Assembly (NCBI GenBank): GCA_947498505.1
Contig: CANMKG010000002.1
Location: 124,001 to 188,000 of the forward strand
Source of the DNA: an uncultured Maribacter sp.
GTDB taxonomy: Bacteria; Bacteroidota; Bacteroidia; Flavobacteriales; Flavobacteriaceae
Direction of reading: 5' to 3'
Length of the DNA stretch: 64,000 bases
A program made the position numbers and the translations under genes. This document shows, piece by piece, positions 1-9,808 of this stretch. The first letter of the stretch is position 1. Every line of letters begins with the position of its first letter. Below the pieces are notes generated by a model. That model did not search any database. It was given only the letters and a program-made list of their open reading frames with translations, and was not told where the DNA came from.

Positions 1-364
1 CAAGAGGCTCTAAACCTTTATTTCTAGCTGCTTCAGCTTTTGTTTTTTTACTTTTTTTATAGGGGAGGTAAATATCTTCCAGAACAGTTAGTTCTGACGT
101 ATTATTAATTTTTTGTTGAAGTTCGGTAGTTAAAACTTGTTGCTCTTCAAGTGCTTTTAAAATTGCTTTTTTGCGTTTTTCAAGCGATTCAAATTGTTCT
201 TTAAAAGTTACAATTTGTCCAATTTGAACTTCATCTAAATTACCTGTTGCTTCTTTACGATAACGCGATATAAATGGAATTGTACAATCTTCGTTTAAAA
301 GTGCAATAGTATTTTTAACACCTTGCTCAGGAAGTTGAGTATGTTTGGTTATATATTTTATCAT
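1..364 (-). CDS. tex: Tex family transcription accessory protein (5' portion, truncated by window edge)
   Basis: Reverse-strand translation from the ATG at 362-364: MIKYITKHTQLPEQGVKNTIALLNEDCTIPFISRYRKEATGNLDEVQIGQIV..., typical Tex N-terminus; open to the window edge. Confidence 0.85.
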   Translation of the reverse strand, partial: MIKYITKHTQLPEQGVKNTIALLNEDCTIPFISRYRKEATGNLDEVQIGQIVTFKEQFESLEKRKKAILKALEEQQVLTTELQQKINNTSELTVLEDIYLPYKKSKKTKAEAARNKGLEPL

Positions 365-370
365 AATAAA

Positions 371-400
371 AAGACCTTACAATTGTATTTGTAAGGTCTC
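371..400. terminator. Hairpin terminator downstream of the OmpA-like gene
   Basis: AGACCTTACAATTGTATTTGTAAGGTCT inverted repeat with flanking A/T tracts. Confidence 0.5.
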
Positions 401-449
401 TAATATATTATACTTGATGGATTAAATCGAAATTTGAAGGTAAAATTTT

Positions 450-1151
450 TTAGTTTTCTCCAGACTGCGTTTTTGCATCGTTAATCATTTTTTCGTTCGG
501 TAAAATGGCAACATTTACTCTTCGATTTTTAGCTCTACCTTCTGCAGTACTATTGTCATGTGTTGGTTTATTTTCTCCAAACCATTGCGTAGTAAATCTA
601 CCTGCTGATAAGCCCGCTCCAGTGAAGTAATTCGTAACAGCATTAGCTCTGTTTTTAGATAATGTCATATTGTATTCAGCTGACCCAGCACTATCTGTAT
701 GTCCCACAACTAAAATATTGGTGTCGGGGTACTCTTTAAAAACACCGGTTAATTTATCTAAAGTAACTTTAGAGTCAGGAGTAATAATATACTTGTTAGT
801 GTCAAAATGGACACCACTATTTTCATCGAAAGTAACTACAATACCATTGTCTATTCGTTCTACAACAGCTCCTGGAATTTCCTCTTCTATTTTTTGAGCC
901 TGCTTGTCCATTTTGTTACCAATAAGAACACCAGCACCTCCACCAACAACTCCACCAATAACAGCGCCTAATTCTCCATTACCACCTTTTCCAACATTAT
1001 TACCAATTATAGCTCCTAATATTGCACCACCAGCGGCACCAATTACTGCTCCTTTTTGTTTGTTGTTTGCATTTTGAACCGTTTTACAATTTGTAAAACT
1101 AATTGCAATTACTAATGCCAATGCTGTGTTAAGTATTTTATTTGTTTTCAT
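450..1151 (-). CDS. OmpA-family lipoprotein with glycine-zipper region
   Basis: Lipobox (SFTNC), Gly-rich zipper, OmpA C-terminal motif (VVGHTDSAGSAEYNMTLSKNRANAV). Confidence 0.9.
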   Translation of the reverse strand: MKTNKILNTALALVIAISFTNCKTVQNANNKQKGAVIGAAGGAILGAIIGNNVGKGGNGELGAVIGGVVGGGAGVLIGNKMDKQAQKIEEEIPGAVVERIDNGIVVTFDENSGVHFDTNKYIITPDSKVTLDKLTGVFKEYPDTNILVVGHTDSAGSAEYNMTLSKNRANAVTNYFTGAGLSAGRFTTQWFGENKPTHDNSTAEGRAKNRRVNVAILPNEKMINDAKTQSGEN

Positions 1152-1167
1152 AATATTAATGGGGGTT

Positions 1168-1644
1168 TTAATTTATTGTTTTGGAAAAAATCATACGTAT
1201 TGTAAAAGGTTTATCATCCACAGAAAGGGTTTGTTCCCAAACCATACTAGTTTCTGTTAATTGCGTAAGATTTAATCTAAAACCAACATTATTCTGACTT
1301 TTGTTTTTTGCATCTGTAGGTTTTAAAAGAAAATCATATAAGCCGGTAATTTCATTAATTTCTTTGATTGTAAAAACAAAATTACGAACGCCTACAGCGC
1401 AATCTGTTTTATTAATGGCATATATTCCAGTATTGTTATTTGGGATAAATTGCCATGTGCTTCCTTCAAAACAATTTTTTTCCGCATCGTTTAAAAGATT
1501 TACCTTATACGTTCCAGATTCACTATAGGTAACCTCATTTAATGTCCAGTCTCCTTTTATTACTTTTTTGGATACTTTTACGGTTTTAGATGCTCCGCAA
1601 GACAAAAGAAATGTGCAAAGTAGAAGTGCTAATGTTTGTTTCAT
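1168..1644 (-). CDS. Lipocalin-like lipoprotein
   Basis: Lipobox LLSC; GDWTLNEV lipocalin-like start; about 158 aa. Confidence 0.65.
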   Translation of the reverse strand: MKQTLALLLCTFLLSCGASKTVKVSKKVIKGDWTLNEVTYSESGTYKVNLLNDAEKNCFEGSTWQFIPNNNTGIYAINKTDCAVGVRNFVFTIKEINEITGLYDFLLKPTDAKNKSQNNVGFRLNLTQLTETSMVWEQTLSVDDKPFTIRMIFSKTIN

Positions 1645-1701
1645 GAGTTTTCGTTTATATACGAAAACGTAAGTGATTTAGATTTTTAAAAAGGTAATAT
1701 T

Positions 1702-3792
1702 TTAGCTAATAGTTTCTCCATTGGAAACTCCGTTCTCATCAGGATTTACAAAGACTAGTTTTCCTTCTGCATTTTCGGTCATTAGAATCATTCCTTCACT
1801 TTCAACACCTCTTAGTGCTCTTGGAGCTAAATTTACTAATACAGTTACCTTTTTACCCACTATTTCTTCTGGTGTAAAACTTTCTGCAATACCTGATACT
1901 ATTGTACGTGTATCTAAACCGGTATCTACTTTTAAAACTAAAAGTTTTTTGGCTTTAGGCATTTTTTCGGCTTCAGTAATAGTTCCAACACGCATATCCA
2001 ATTTCGTAAAATCATCAAAAGTTATGGTGTCTTTTTGTGAGGTTACTTCTTTGTTCATTTGTTCGTTGCTTTTTTTGGTAGCTTCTAATTTATCCAACTG
2101 TGCTTGTACTTCTTTGTCTTCAACTTTTCTAAAAAGTAATTCTGCTTTGTTAATTTGATGCCCCGCAGGTAGTAAAACATCATCAGAAGTAACAGTGTCC
2201 CAACCGTTTTTTACCATGGAATCGTCCGAACTAATATTAAGGATATTTTTAAGTTTTTTTGAGGTGAAGGGTAAAAAAGGTTCACTTAAAATAGCCAAAC
2301 CTGTAGCAATTTGTAATGCTACGTACATAATGGTTTTTACACGCTCTTCATCAGTTTTTATAAGTTTCCAAGGTTCTTGGTCTGCTAAATATTTGTTTCC
2401 TAAACGAGCAAGATTCATAAGTTCTTGACTTGCTTCTCTAAAGCGATACCTTTCAATAGAATTTGAAATTATTTCAGGATATTTTTTTAATTCACTTAAC
2501 GCATCCGTATCAACTGCTAAAAAATTTGTAGATGTGGGAATGCTACCATTATAATATTTGTGAGTTAACACTACGACGCGATTTACAAAATTCCCAAAAA
2601 TAGCAACAAGCTCGTTATTATTTCGTGCTTGAAAATCTTTCCAAGTAAAATCATTATCCTTAGTTTCTGGTGCATTTGCTGTTAAAGCGTAACGTAAAAC
2701 GTCTTGCATATCCGTAAACTCTTCAAGGTACTCATGTAACCATACTGCCCAGTTTTTAGACGTTGAAAGTTTGTTGCCTTCTAAATTTAAAAACTCATTT
2801 GCAGGAACGTTTTCTGGTAAAATGTAATCACCATGCGCTTTTAAAATGGAAGGGAAAATTATGCAGTGGAAAACAATATTGTCTTTGCCAATAAAATGTA
2901 CCATTTTAGTGTCATTGGCTTTCCAATAGGGCTCCCAGTCTTTGCCTTCGCGTTCTGCCCATTCTTTGGTAGATGAAATATATCCAATAGGAGCATCAAA
3001 CCAAACGTAAAGTACTTTGCCTTCTCCTCCTTCAACAGGCACTGGAATTCCCCAGTCTAGGTCACGAGTAACCGCACGAGGTTTTAGTCCATCATCAATC
3101 CAAGATTTACACTGACCATAAACATTAGGTTTCCAATCTTTTTTATGACCTTCTAGAATCCATTCTTTTAAAAAATCTTCATGACGATCTAAAGGTAAAA
3201 ACCAATGTTTTGTTTCTTTTAGTGTAGGTGTAGCACCAGTAGTAGTTGATTTAGGGTTTATTAAATCAGTGGCATTTAACGATGAGCCACAATTTTCGCA
3301 TTGATCTCCATAGGCTTCTTCGTTGCTACATTTTGGGCACGTCCCTATCACGAACCGATCTGCTAAAAATTGCTTAGCTTCTTCGTCATAAAGTTGTGCG
3401 GTGGTTTCTTCAATAAAATCACCTTGTTCATGAAGTTTAGTAAAAATCTCAGATGCAGTTTTATGATGAACCTCTGCCGATGTTCTCGAATAATTGTCAA
3501 ACGTTATTCCAAAGTCTTGAAAAGACTTTTTGATAATAGCGTGGTATTTATCAATAACATCTTTTGGAGAAACCCCTTCTTTTTTGGCTTTCATTGAAAT
3601 GGCAACTCCATGTTCATCGCTACCACAAACAAAAGCAACATCATTATTGGTTAAACGCAAATAACGAGCATAAATATCTGCTGGTACGTAAACACCTGCC
3701 AAATGTCCAATGTGTATTGGGCCATTTGTGTAAGGTAATGCTGCTGTTATAGTATATCTTCCAGGTTTTGAAGTTGAATTTGCTTGAGCCAT
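1702..3792 (-). CDS. metG: Methionyl-tRNA synthetase
   Basis: HIGH-like motif [20 protein letters not shown] (KMSKS region), zinc motif CPKC...CENCG, C-terminal tRNA-binding domain. Confidence 0.98.
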   Translation of the reverse strand: MAQANSTSKPGRYTITAALPYTNGPIHIGHLAGVYVPADIYARYLRLTNNDVAFVCGSDEHGVAISMKAKKEGVSPKDVIDKYHAIIKKSFQDFGITFDNYSRTSAEVHHKTASEIFTKLHEQGDFIEETTAQLYDEEAKQFLADRFVIGTCPKCSNEEAYGDQCENCGSSLNATDLINPKSTTTGATPTLKETKHWFLPLDRHEDFLKEWILEGHKKDWKPNVYGQCKSWIDDGLKPRAVTRDLDWGIPVPVEGGEGKVLYVWFDAPIGYISSTKEWAEREGKDWEPYWKANDTKMVHFIGKDNIVFHCIIFPSILKAHGDYILPENVPANEFLNLEGNKLSTSKNWAVWLHEYLEEFTDMQDVLRYALTANAPETKDNDFTWKDFQARNNNELVAIFGNFVNRVVVLTHKYYNGSIPTSTNFLAVDTDALSELKKYPEIISNSIERYRFREASQELMNLARLGNKYLADQEPWKLIKTDEERVKTIMYVALQIATGLAILSEPFLPFTSKKLKNILNISSDDSMVKNGWDTVTSDDVLLPAGHQINKAELLFRKVEDKEVQAQLDKLEATKKSNEQMNKEVTSQKDTITFDDFTKLDMRVGTITEAEKMPKAKKLLVLKVDTGLDTRTIVSGIAESFTPEEIVGKKVTVLVNLAPRALRGVESEGMILMTENAEGKLVFVNPDENGVSNGETIS

Positions 3793-3921
3793 TAAATTAT
3801 AAAATTAGGCTACAAAAATAGCTTTTTTGTGCGGGAGTAAATAGAATATGTGGAAAAAGAAAAACCTCCGAGAAACCCAAAGGAATCATCGAAGGCTAAG
3901 TTGCAAAATTCGGGGCAGGAT

Positions 3922-5640
3922 TTACGCAACCATAATTGATTTTGCCATTTTTTTACCCTGAACATTAATCTGGTAAATGTATTTTCCTGTTGCTAAATGT
4001 TGCGACATGGTTTCTCTGATATTAATTTCTGTATTTCCTTGATCCATATTTCCTTGATGCATTACACCTACATATTGACCTAAAATATTGAAAAGTTTTA
4101 TTTCCACATTAGCCGTTACGGGCATTTCAATATGAATATATGGTGCATTACTTGTTGGGTAATACGGTTTATGAACAATTTGATTTAATATTTCATCAGG
4201 AATGTTTTCACCTTCTTCTCCTGGAGGAGTAGCATCAGTAGGGTCTTCATCATTATAAACAATATCGGGAAATTCGGTGCCACTACAATTAAAACCTAAG
4301 TTTACAGGGGCATAGGGGTGGTCTAGTAAGTGTTCTTCTACTTCACTAATAGGAACGCACAACCACTCTGCCAGCACTGTGGCGTAAAGGTCTCTAAAGT
4401 CCATCGTTAAATTTAAGTTACCTCTACCATCACCATCATCTAAGTTTGGATGTTCTCCAACAAAAGCACTTCCATTAAGTCCGCTACCAAAAAATAGTGT
4501 AGGTGCTGCTTTCCCGTGATCTGTTCCGTTGGAACCATTTTCAAAAATTCTACGCCCAAATTCAGAAAAGGTCATACTTAAAACTTTTTCATCTTGTTGG
4601 GTACAAGCTAAATCCTCATAAAAAGCACTTACTGCTCTTGATAGGTTAGACATTAAACGTTGATGAGCCAACGGTTGATTACCATGAGTATCAAAACCAC
4701 CCATTGAAATCATGTATACTTTAGTGCCTAAGTTTCCTTTAATTAGTTTAGCTAAAAGTTCTAATTGGCGCGCAAAAGAGTTGTCTTCATAATCTGTGCA
4801 TTGTAGTGCATCTCCACGTAAATAGGCTGCATGTATCTTTCCAGCGTATTCGTTAGTTACATTAGATACTCCTCTTAAGTATTTTAACTGGTCACCATAC
4901 ATACAATCGTCTAAGTTGGGGTCGGCAACGGAGTGCAGTACACCTCCCTCAGCTATTCTCTGTAGTTCATCCACATTATTAGTTACAAAAGCATAGTTTG
5001 TTTCTTCTCCTTCAAATACTAAGTTTCCATAGCTTCCAATTTGTATAGCTGCAGGACCTTCAGGCCTACTTCCAGGAGTATCCGATAAATAGTCAGGAAA
5101 TTCTTCTTCTAAAAATCTTCCCATCCAACCCGTTTTAGTACCACTAAAACCAGTAGTTTCTATATCGGTATTTGCAAAAATATCAGAGCCAGTAAAATGG
5201 GAAAGGCTTTGACCTGGGTAACCAACTCCATGTACAGCTTTAAATTGTCCCTCTCCCCACATAGATTCTAAAGATTCCATATAAGAAGGAATACCATAAT
5301 CATCAGTAAGTCTTAGTACTTTACTTTCAGGTATATATATATTAGGCCTTGCATTTGCATAACTGTCAAATTGGTTTAAGGGAATAACAGTACTTAGACC
5401 ATCATTTCCGCCTGAAAGTCTAATTAATACTAAAATATTATCTGTTTCAGCAGCCGCAATTGCGGATGTTAATTGAGAAGGGGCTGATGCTGATAAAACG
5501 TTAGCTCCTAATAACATGGTTCCTGAACCCGCTATACCTAACGCTTGTAGGAATGAACGTCTGCTCCATGTTTCGTGTTCTTTATCGTGACCGTCATGGT
5601 CTTTACCTTTATGGGGAGAATTATCGTGAGTATCGCACAT
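3922..5640 (-). CDS. DUF1501 domain-containing protein, Tat-like signal and T9SS-type C-terminal domain
   Basis: WSRRSFLQALGIAGSGTMLLGA signal; GGNDGLSTVIP, GGFDTHGNQ, SEFGRR motifs; C-terminal sorting-like domain ending GKKMAKSIMVA. Confidence 0.9.
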   Translation of the reverse strand: MCDTHDNSPHKGKDHDGHDKEHETWSRRSFLQALGIAGSGTMLLGANVLSASAPSQLTSAIAAAETDNILVLIRLSGGNDGLSTVIPLNQFDSYANARPNIYIPESKVLRLTDDYGIPSYMESLESMWGEGQFKAVHGVGYPGQSLSHFTGSDIFANTDIETTGFSGTKTGWMGRFLEEEFPDYLSDTPGSRPEGPAAIQIGSYGNLVFEGEETNYAFVTNNVDELQRIAEGGVLHSVADPNLDDCMYGDQLKYLRGVSNVTNEYAGKIHAAYLRGDALQCTDYEDNSFARQLELLAKLIKGNLGTKVYMISMGGFDTHGNQPLAHQRLMSNLSRAVSAFYEDLACTQQDEKVLSMTFSEFGRRIFENGSNGTDHGKAAPTLFFGSGLNGSAFVGEHPNLDDGDGRGNLNLTMDFRDLYATVLAEWLCVPISEVEEHLLDHPYAPVNLGFNCSGTEFPDIVYNDEDPTDATPPGEEGENIPDEILNQIVHKPYYPTSNAPYIHIEMPVTANVEIKLFNILGQYVGVMHQGNMDQGNTEINIRETMSQHLATGKYIYQINVQGKKMAKSIMVA

Positions 5641-5650
5641 AGTAGTAGGT

Positions 5651-7171
5651 TTATTTTAATTGAAATTCTGGTTGTCTGCTAAGGTGTAGTAGTAAAAGAT
5701 TAACTTGATTTGGGGCTTGATCAAGGGTCATGTTCCATAAACTACCCCCCGAAGTGTTTCCAGGGTCATCGGCGTAAATACCGTTATCTTCATAAGGATC
5801 TCGGAAAATACCAATAGCTGTTGCGTAGTCCGCTTCGGTTAGTAATCCCTTAGGTAATATTTTATCAATAATAGCGCGTGCTACTACTTCTGGGTCGCCA
5901 GTTGATAATCCATTAGGACCAGTAGCTTGAACACCGAAATCTCTAAATTGTTCTGAGTTGTCACTGAAGAATCTTTTTATCATATCTTCAGTAGTTATCC
6001 ACCTACCAATCATAAAATTGGTGTTAATCCAGGACCTATCTCTTTGCCAACCAGCAACATCAAAAGGATCAAATAAGGTTTGACCTAGGAGTGAGCTATA
6101 ATTTATGACTTCACTAATATTCGTGTTGGTAATTGTAAAATTGGTCTCATTAAAAAGGTTGTAGTAAATATCAAATGGACTTTTTATAATGACACCAATA
6201 GCGTCATCATCATAAAAATGTTGACTTTTAAATAACTGAGAAATCACAGGAACTATTTCGAAACCACTTGTTTTAAAAGTGCTTGCCAAGCCGTCAATAA
6301 TGGACTGAGCATTGTTGTCTTCATCTCGGGAATCGGGGTGTACAAAAAATTCATATAATTTTCTGCATATAAATTCAGCTATGGTGTCTTCTCTTTCATC
6401 AAAAAGAATAGTAATTACATCATCATAACCCCATGGACCTGTTCTTCCGAAAATGGTTTTATTACCAGCGTCATGGTTTGTGGCATCAAACTGTACCGGA
6501 GAACAACCTATTTCACCTCTTTCTACATAACCGGTTAAGGCTTTTGCAGTTTCAATAATATCATTTTCAGTATAACCACCTGCTTGACCTTCTAACTCAC
6601 TTAAGGTAAAAAGCTCATATAATTCTCTGGCATAATTTTCATTGGGTCTGTTAGAATTGTTGTATACACCATCTAGGTAATACAACATGGCATTAGTTAA
6701 TCCAATTTCACTAACAAAGGTTCTAAAATTGCCTAAAGCATTTCGTTGTAAACAATTTATATATTCATATAGAAATGCATTACAGTCGTAAACATCTATT
6801 TCTGTTACGAAGTGATTACTCCAGAAAAAACTTAAACGATCTTTTAAGTTGTTGTTTAAAATTGCGTTTCCATAAGCAAGTCTCCATTCATCACGCTGCT
6901 CACGAATTAATTGACCTCTTTGGTCATCATCATCAGGATAGTTACTTTCGTTCCAATTTGCCCAAGTGGGAGCAGGAAGATGTGCTTGACCTGTGGCTTG
7001 AGCTATTAAGCTATCTACTAACGCACCTGCTGTTTGTCCAACAGCGTTGTTAATAGTGTCTGCAGAAGCACTAAAACCAAGTCTTCGGTAAAGGTGTTCT
7101 GCTTTGGATTTGTCTAAGGGAACTGTGTACTCGGCGAGTGTTGAGGTATTACAATTAATGAAATATTCCAT
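5651..7171 (-). CDS. DUF1800 domain-containing protein
   Basis: LYRRLGFSAS, FWSNHFV, NENYARELYELFTL motifs; adjacent to the DUF1501 gene. Confidence 0.9.
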   Translation of the reverse strand: MEYFINCNTSTLAEYTVPLDKSKAEHLYRRLGFSASADTINNAVGQTAGALVDSLIAQATGQAHLPAPTWANWNESNYPDDDDQRGQLIREQRDEWRLAYGNAILNNNLKDRLSFFWSNHFVTEIDVYDCNAFLYEYINCLQRNALGNFRTFVSEIGLTNAMLYYLDGVYNNSNRPNENYARELYELFTLSELEGQAGGYTENDIIETAKALTGYVERGEIGCSPVQFDATNHDAGNKTIFGRTGPWGYDDVITILFDEREDTIAEFICRKLYEFFVHPDSRDEDNNAQSIIDGLASTFKTSGFEIVPVISQLFKSQHFYDDDAIGVIIKSPFDIYYNLFNETNFTITNTNISEVINYSSLLGQTLFDPFDVAGWQRDRSWINTNFMIGRWITTEDMIKRFFSDNSEQFRDFGVQATGPNGLSTGDPEVVARAIIDKILPKGLLTEADYATAIGIFRDPYEDNGIYADDPGNTSGGSLWNMTLDQAPNQVNLLLLHLSRQPEFQLK

Positions 7172-7355
7172 AGTTCGTTTAGGAATTAATAAATTAGTTC
7201 ATAGAGTTGGGCTCTTAATCAAACGTTATATTATTTTGCTTAGTATAGCAATTAAATAATTTTCGTTGACCGTCATCGAAATTACATGATATGTTTGATT
7301 TTAACGACGAACTGCATAAATTTTCGATGAATTACATAGTTTTAAAAATAATGTT

Positions 7356-7715
7356 ATGGGGAAACATAATGATTTTGGTATAGAAGGTGAAAAAATTGCG
7401 GTGAAATACCTTACAGAAAAAGGATACCAGGTTTTGCGCAAAAATTACAGGTATTTAAAGGCAGAGGTGGACATTATTGCGCAAAAAAAGAACATTCTAG
7501 CTATTGTTGAAGTTCGCTCGAGAAGTACTGATTTTATTGAGCATATAGCAGATACTGTAACGCAAAAGAAAATAAAACTTTTAGTAAGTGCGGCAGATCA
7601 ATATGTAGTAGAAAATGATTTAGATGTTGACGTTCGTTTTGACATTATTACTGTACTAAAAAATAAAAAAACTTTTGAACTGGAGCATCTTGAAAATGCG
7701 TATTATCATTTCTGA
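7356..7715 (+). CDS. YraN family protein (UPF0102 nuclease-like)
   Basis: GIEGEKIAVKYLTEKGYQVLRKNYRYLKAEVDIIAQ...VEVRSR, typical YraN. Confidence 0.93.
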   Translation: MGKHNDFGIEGEKIAVKYLTEKGYQVLRKNYRYLKAEVDIIAQKKNILAIVEVRSRSTDFIEHIADTVTQKKIKLLVSAADQYVVENDLDVDVRFDIITVLKNKKTFELEHLENAYYHF

Positions 7716-7718
7716 CAA

Positions 7719-7750
7719 TTTGTTTTATTTGTAACAAGTTGTTATATTTG
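7719..7750 (+). promoter_or_regulatory. Bacteroidetes-type promoter (TTTG-N20-TATATTTG)
   Basis: TTTG at 7719-7722 and TATATTTG at 7743-7750, upstream of the ATG at 7768; matches the TTTG/TAnnTTTG consensus. Confidence 0.55.
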
Positions 7751-7767
7751 CATATAATCTAGAGAAA

Positions 7768-8427
7768 ATGAAAACAATATCTTCAGTTGTAGAACAATAC
7801 ATTAAGAAAAAGCCCTTTCTTCAAAGTGCTTTAGCTCAAGGAATTATAAACCTTACATCGCTTTCGAGAATCGTAAGACCCGAAATTGAAGAAGAATTAG
7901 GCAAGGATATTAGAAATGGTGCTATTGTTATGGCACTAAAAAGACTTTCTGATGATTTAGAATTTAGAGCAACTCATAAGATTATTAAAGTTTTAAAGAA
8001 CATAGGTGAAATTACGGTACGTTCTTCTTTAACAGATTACACTTTTTTAGCTTCAGATACTATTTTAACACAGCAAGCTAGATTATTGGAGGAAATAAAT
8101 GCAAATAAAGATGCTTTCTACACATCTTCAAGAGGGGTAAACGAAATTAACATTGTTATAAGTAGTAGTTTAGATGCTACCGTTGATGAGTTGTTTAAGC
8201 ATGAAAAATGTACGCAAAAGGCAAAAGACCTTTCATCAATAACGGTTAAGTTGCCGGAGGAAAATGTTTCGGTTTCTGGAATTTATTACTTTATTTTTCA
8301 AAGGCTAGCATGGGAAGGAATACTGCTATATGAAGTTATTTCAACAACAAATGAGTTTACCATTTTGGTGGATGATGAACAAGTGGATATTGCTTTTAAA
8401 ACTATAAAGGATTTAAAAACGCTTTAA
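7768..8427 (+). CDS. Conserved hypothetical protein (ACT-like/aspartokinase-regulatory-like)
   Basis: 219 aa; C-terminal half INIVISSSLDATVDELF...ISTTNEFTILVDDEQVDIAFKTIKDL resembles ACT-like folds. Confidence 0.55.
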   Translation: MKTISSVVEQYIKKKPFLQSALAQGIINLTSLSRIVRPEIEEELGKDIRNGAIVMALKRLSDDLEFRATHKIIKVLKNIGEITVRSSLTDYTFLASDTILTQQARLLEEINANKDAFYTSSRGVNEINIVISSSLDATVDELFKHEKCTQKAKDLSSITVKLPEENVSVSGIYYFIFQRLAWEGILLYEVISTTNEFTILVDDEQVDIAFKTIKDLKTL

Positions 8428-9755
8428 TTTTTTGTAGTAAGAAAATCTAAAACCTCTTCGTTGGTTTCTGGATACGCAACAAATTCCTTTTTGTTGTTTA
8501 AAATAAAATACAAAGGAGTTTGATGAATATCATACAATTTGGCATAATCACTTTCCCATTTTTTAAGTGCAATTACATGTGTAAAATCTGCTAGTTTTTT
8601 ACTTTCTTGTAACCAATTGCTTTCATCATCTTCTAAGCCAACGGCAATTACTTTGGTATTTGGATGCGTTTTTAATGCTTCATGTAGTATAGGAAGATCT
8701 TTTAAACAATGAGAACAGGTACTGCTCCAAAAGGTTATAATGTAGTTTTGACTTCCTGTGAGGGTATTTAAATTTTTTTCTATACCATTTTCTATCCAAG
8801 TAAGATTGGGGGCTATTTCTCCAAGACGCAAACGCTGATGTACTTTTACTTCATTTGTAATTTCGACGTTATTGGTTTCTAAAGCTAAAGTGTTTAATGA
8901 GGTTTGGTAAATAAAATCGGATACTTGGTTTAAATTATTTTGAGAAGCCATTTTCCACAGTGTATAAAAAACACTGGTGGCATACTTTTTTTCCTGCGCA
9001 TGTAGTTTATCTTGTATCGTTTTTACATTGGCAATAATCGCATTTTGAGTATCATCTAAATTATTAATGCCTAATGGAAGTGAAGTAAACACGTAATTGG
9101 TTATTTTGCTTGTAAGATATTCCGAGGCTTGCAATACCTTGTTGCCGAAATTCATTTCAGAAAAGTAGTGTTCTTTTTTACGATTTATAAAAGTTTCTAC
9201 CGTTTCATATTTTTCAGAAATATATGGTGCATTTGCTTTTATAAAGGTATTTACAAGTAAGTCGTTGGATTTTGATTCAAAATTCTCCTGATGACTTTTT
9301 AAATCTGACATTAATTTTAAAAAGTCTTTTTTATTAGTATTTCCAGAGTTGTAAAATGAAATTATGTTGTTTTCAATTTCATTTATTTGATTAAAATAGG
9401 TGTTGTAAAGGATGTTTTCCTTGGAAGAAATAAATCTGGCACCATTCTCGGCTGTGAATTCTAACACGATAGACTCTTTTCCATTGTAAATAATATCAAA
9501 GTAAAATTCCTCTTGAGGTATTGCATATACGATTCGGTAAATTCCTGTAGGTGCATTTTGTTCAATTTTAAGAGAAAATGAACCATTTTTTATTGCGGTA
9601 TCTGCAACATAGCGTTGGCTGCCGGGAATAAGATGATAGGCTATTAACCATTTGTAGTCTTCGGCGGGTGAAAAATTTCCCGAAATGGTTTGTTGCCCAT
9701 TCGAAACAAAAATACAGCAAACGAATAGTAAAATACTAAGTAATATGTTTTTCAT
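8424..9755 (-). CDS. TlpA-like thioredoxin-fold protein with N-terminal DUF4369-like domain
   Basis: Signal peptide; WSSTCSHCLKDLPILHE thioredoxin active site (CSHC). Confidence 0.85.
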   Translation of the reverse strand: MKNILLSILLFVCCIFVSNGQQTISGNFSPAEDYKWLIAYHLIPGSQRYVADTAIKNGSFSLKIEQNAPTGIYRIVYAIPQEEFYFDIIYNGKESIVLEFTAENGARFISSKENILYNTYFNQINEIENNIISFYNSGNTNKKDFLKLMSDLKSHQENFESKSNDLLVNTFIKANAPYISEKYETVETFINRKKEHYFSEMNFGNKVLQASEYLTSKITNYVFTSLPLGINNLDDTQNAIIANVKTIQDKLHAQEKKYATSVFYTLWKMASQNNLNQVSDFIYQTSLNTLALETNNVEITNEVKVHQRLRLGEIAPNLTWIENGIEKNLNTLTGSQNYIITFWSSTCSHCLKDLPILHEALKTHPNTKVIAVGLEDDESNWLQESKKLADFTHVIALKKWESDYAKLYDIHQTPLYFILNNKKEFVAYPETNEEVLDFLTTKN

Positions 9756-9808
9756 ACAAAGAGAATGTCAAAAACTAAACCAAATTTAACAATTTGGACT
9801 CAGAACAT

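Noticed and set aside
670-897. Antisense ORFs opposite annotated genes (e.g. 670-897, 1721-2158, 12234-12578, 25579-25869, 47856-48131, 50520-50729)
   Set aside because: They lie wholly opposite well-recognised conserved CDSs (OmpA, metG, mfd, mgtE, rpsP, dnaE) and their translations show no recognisable domains; best explained as chance ORFs.
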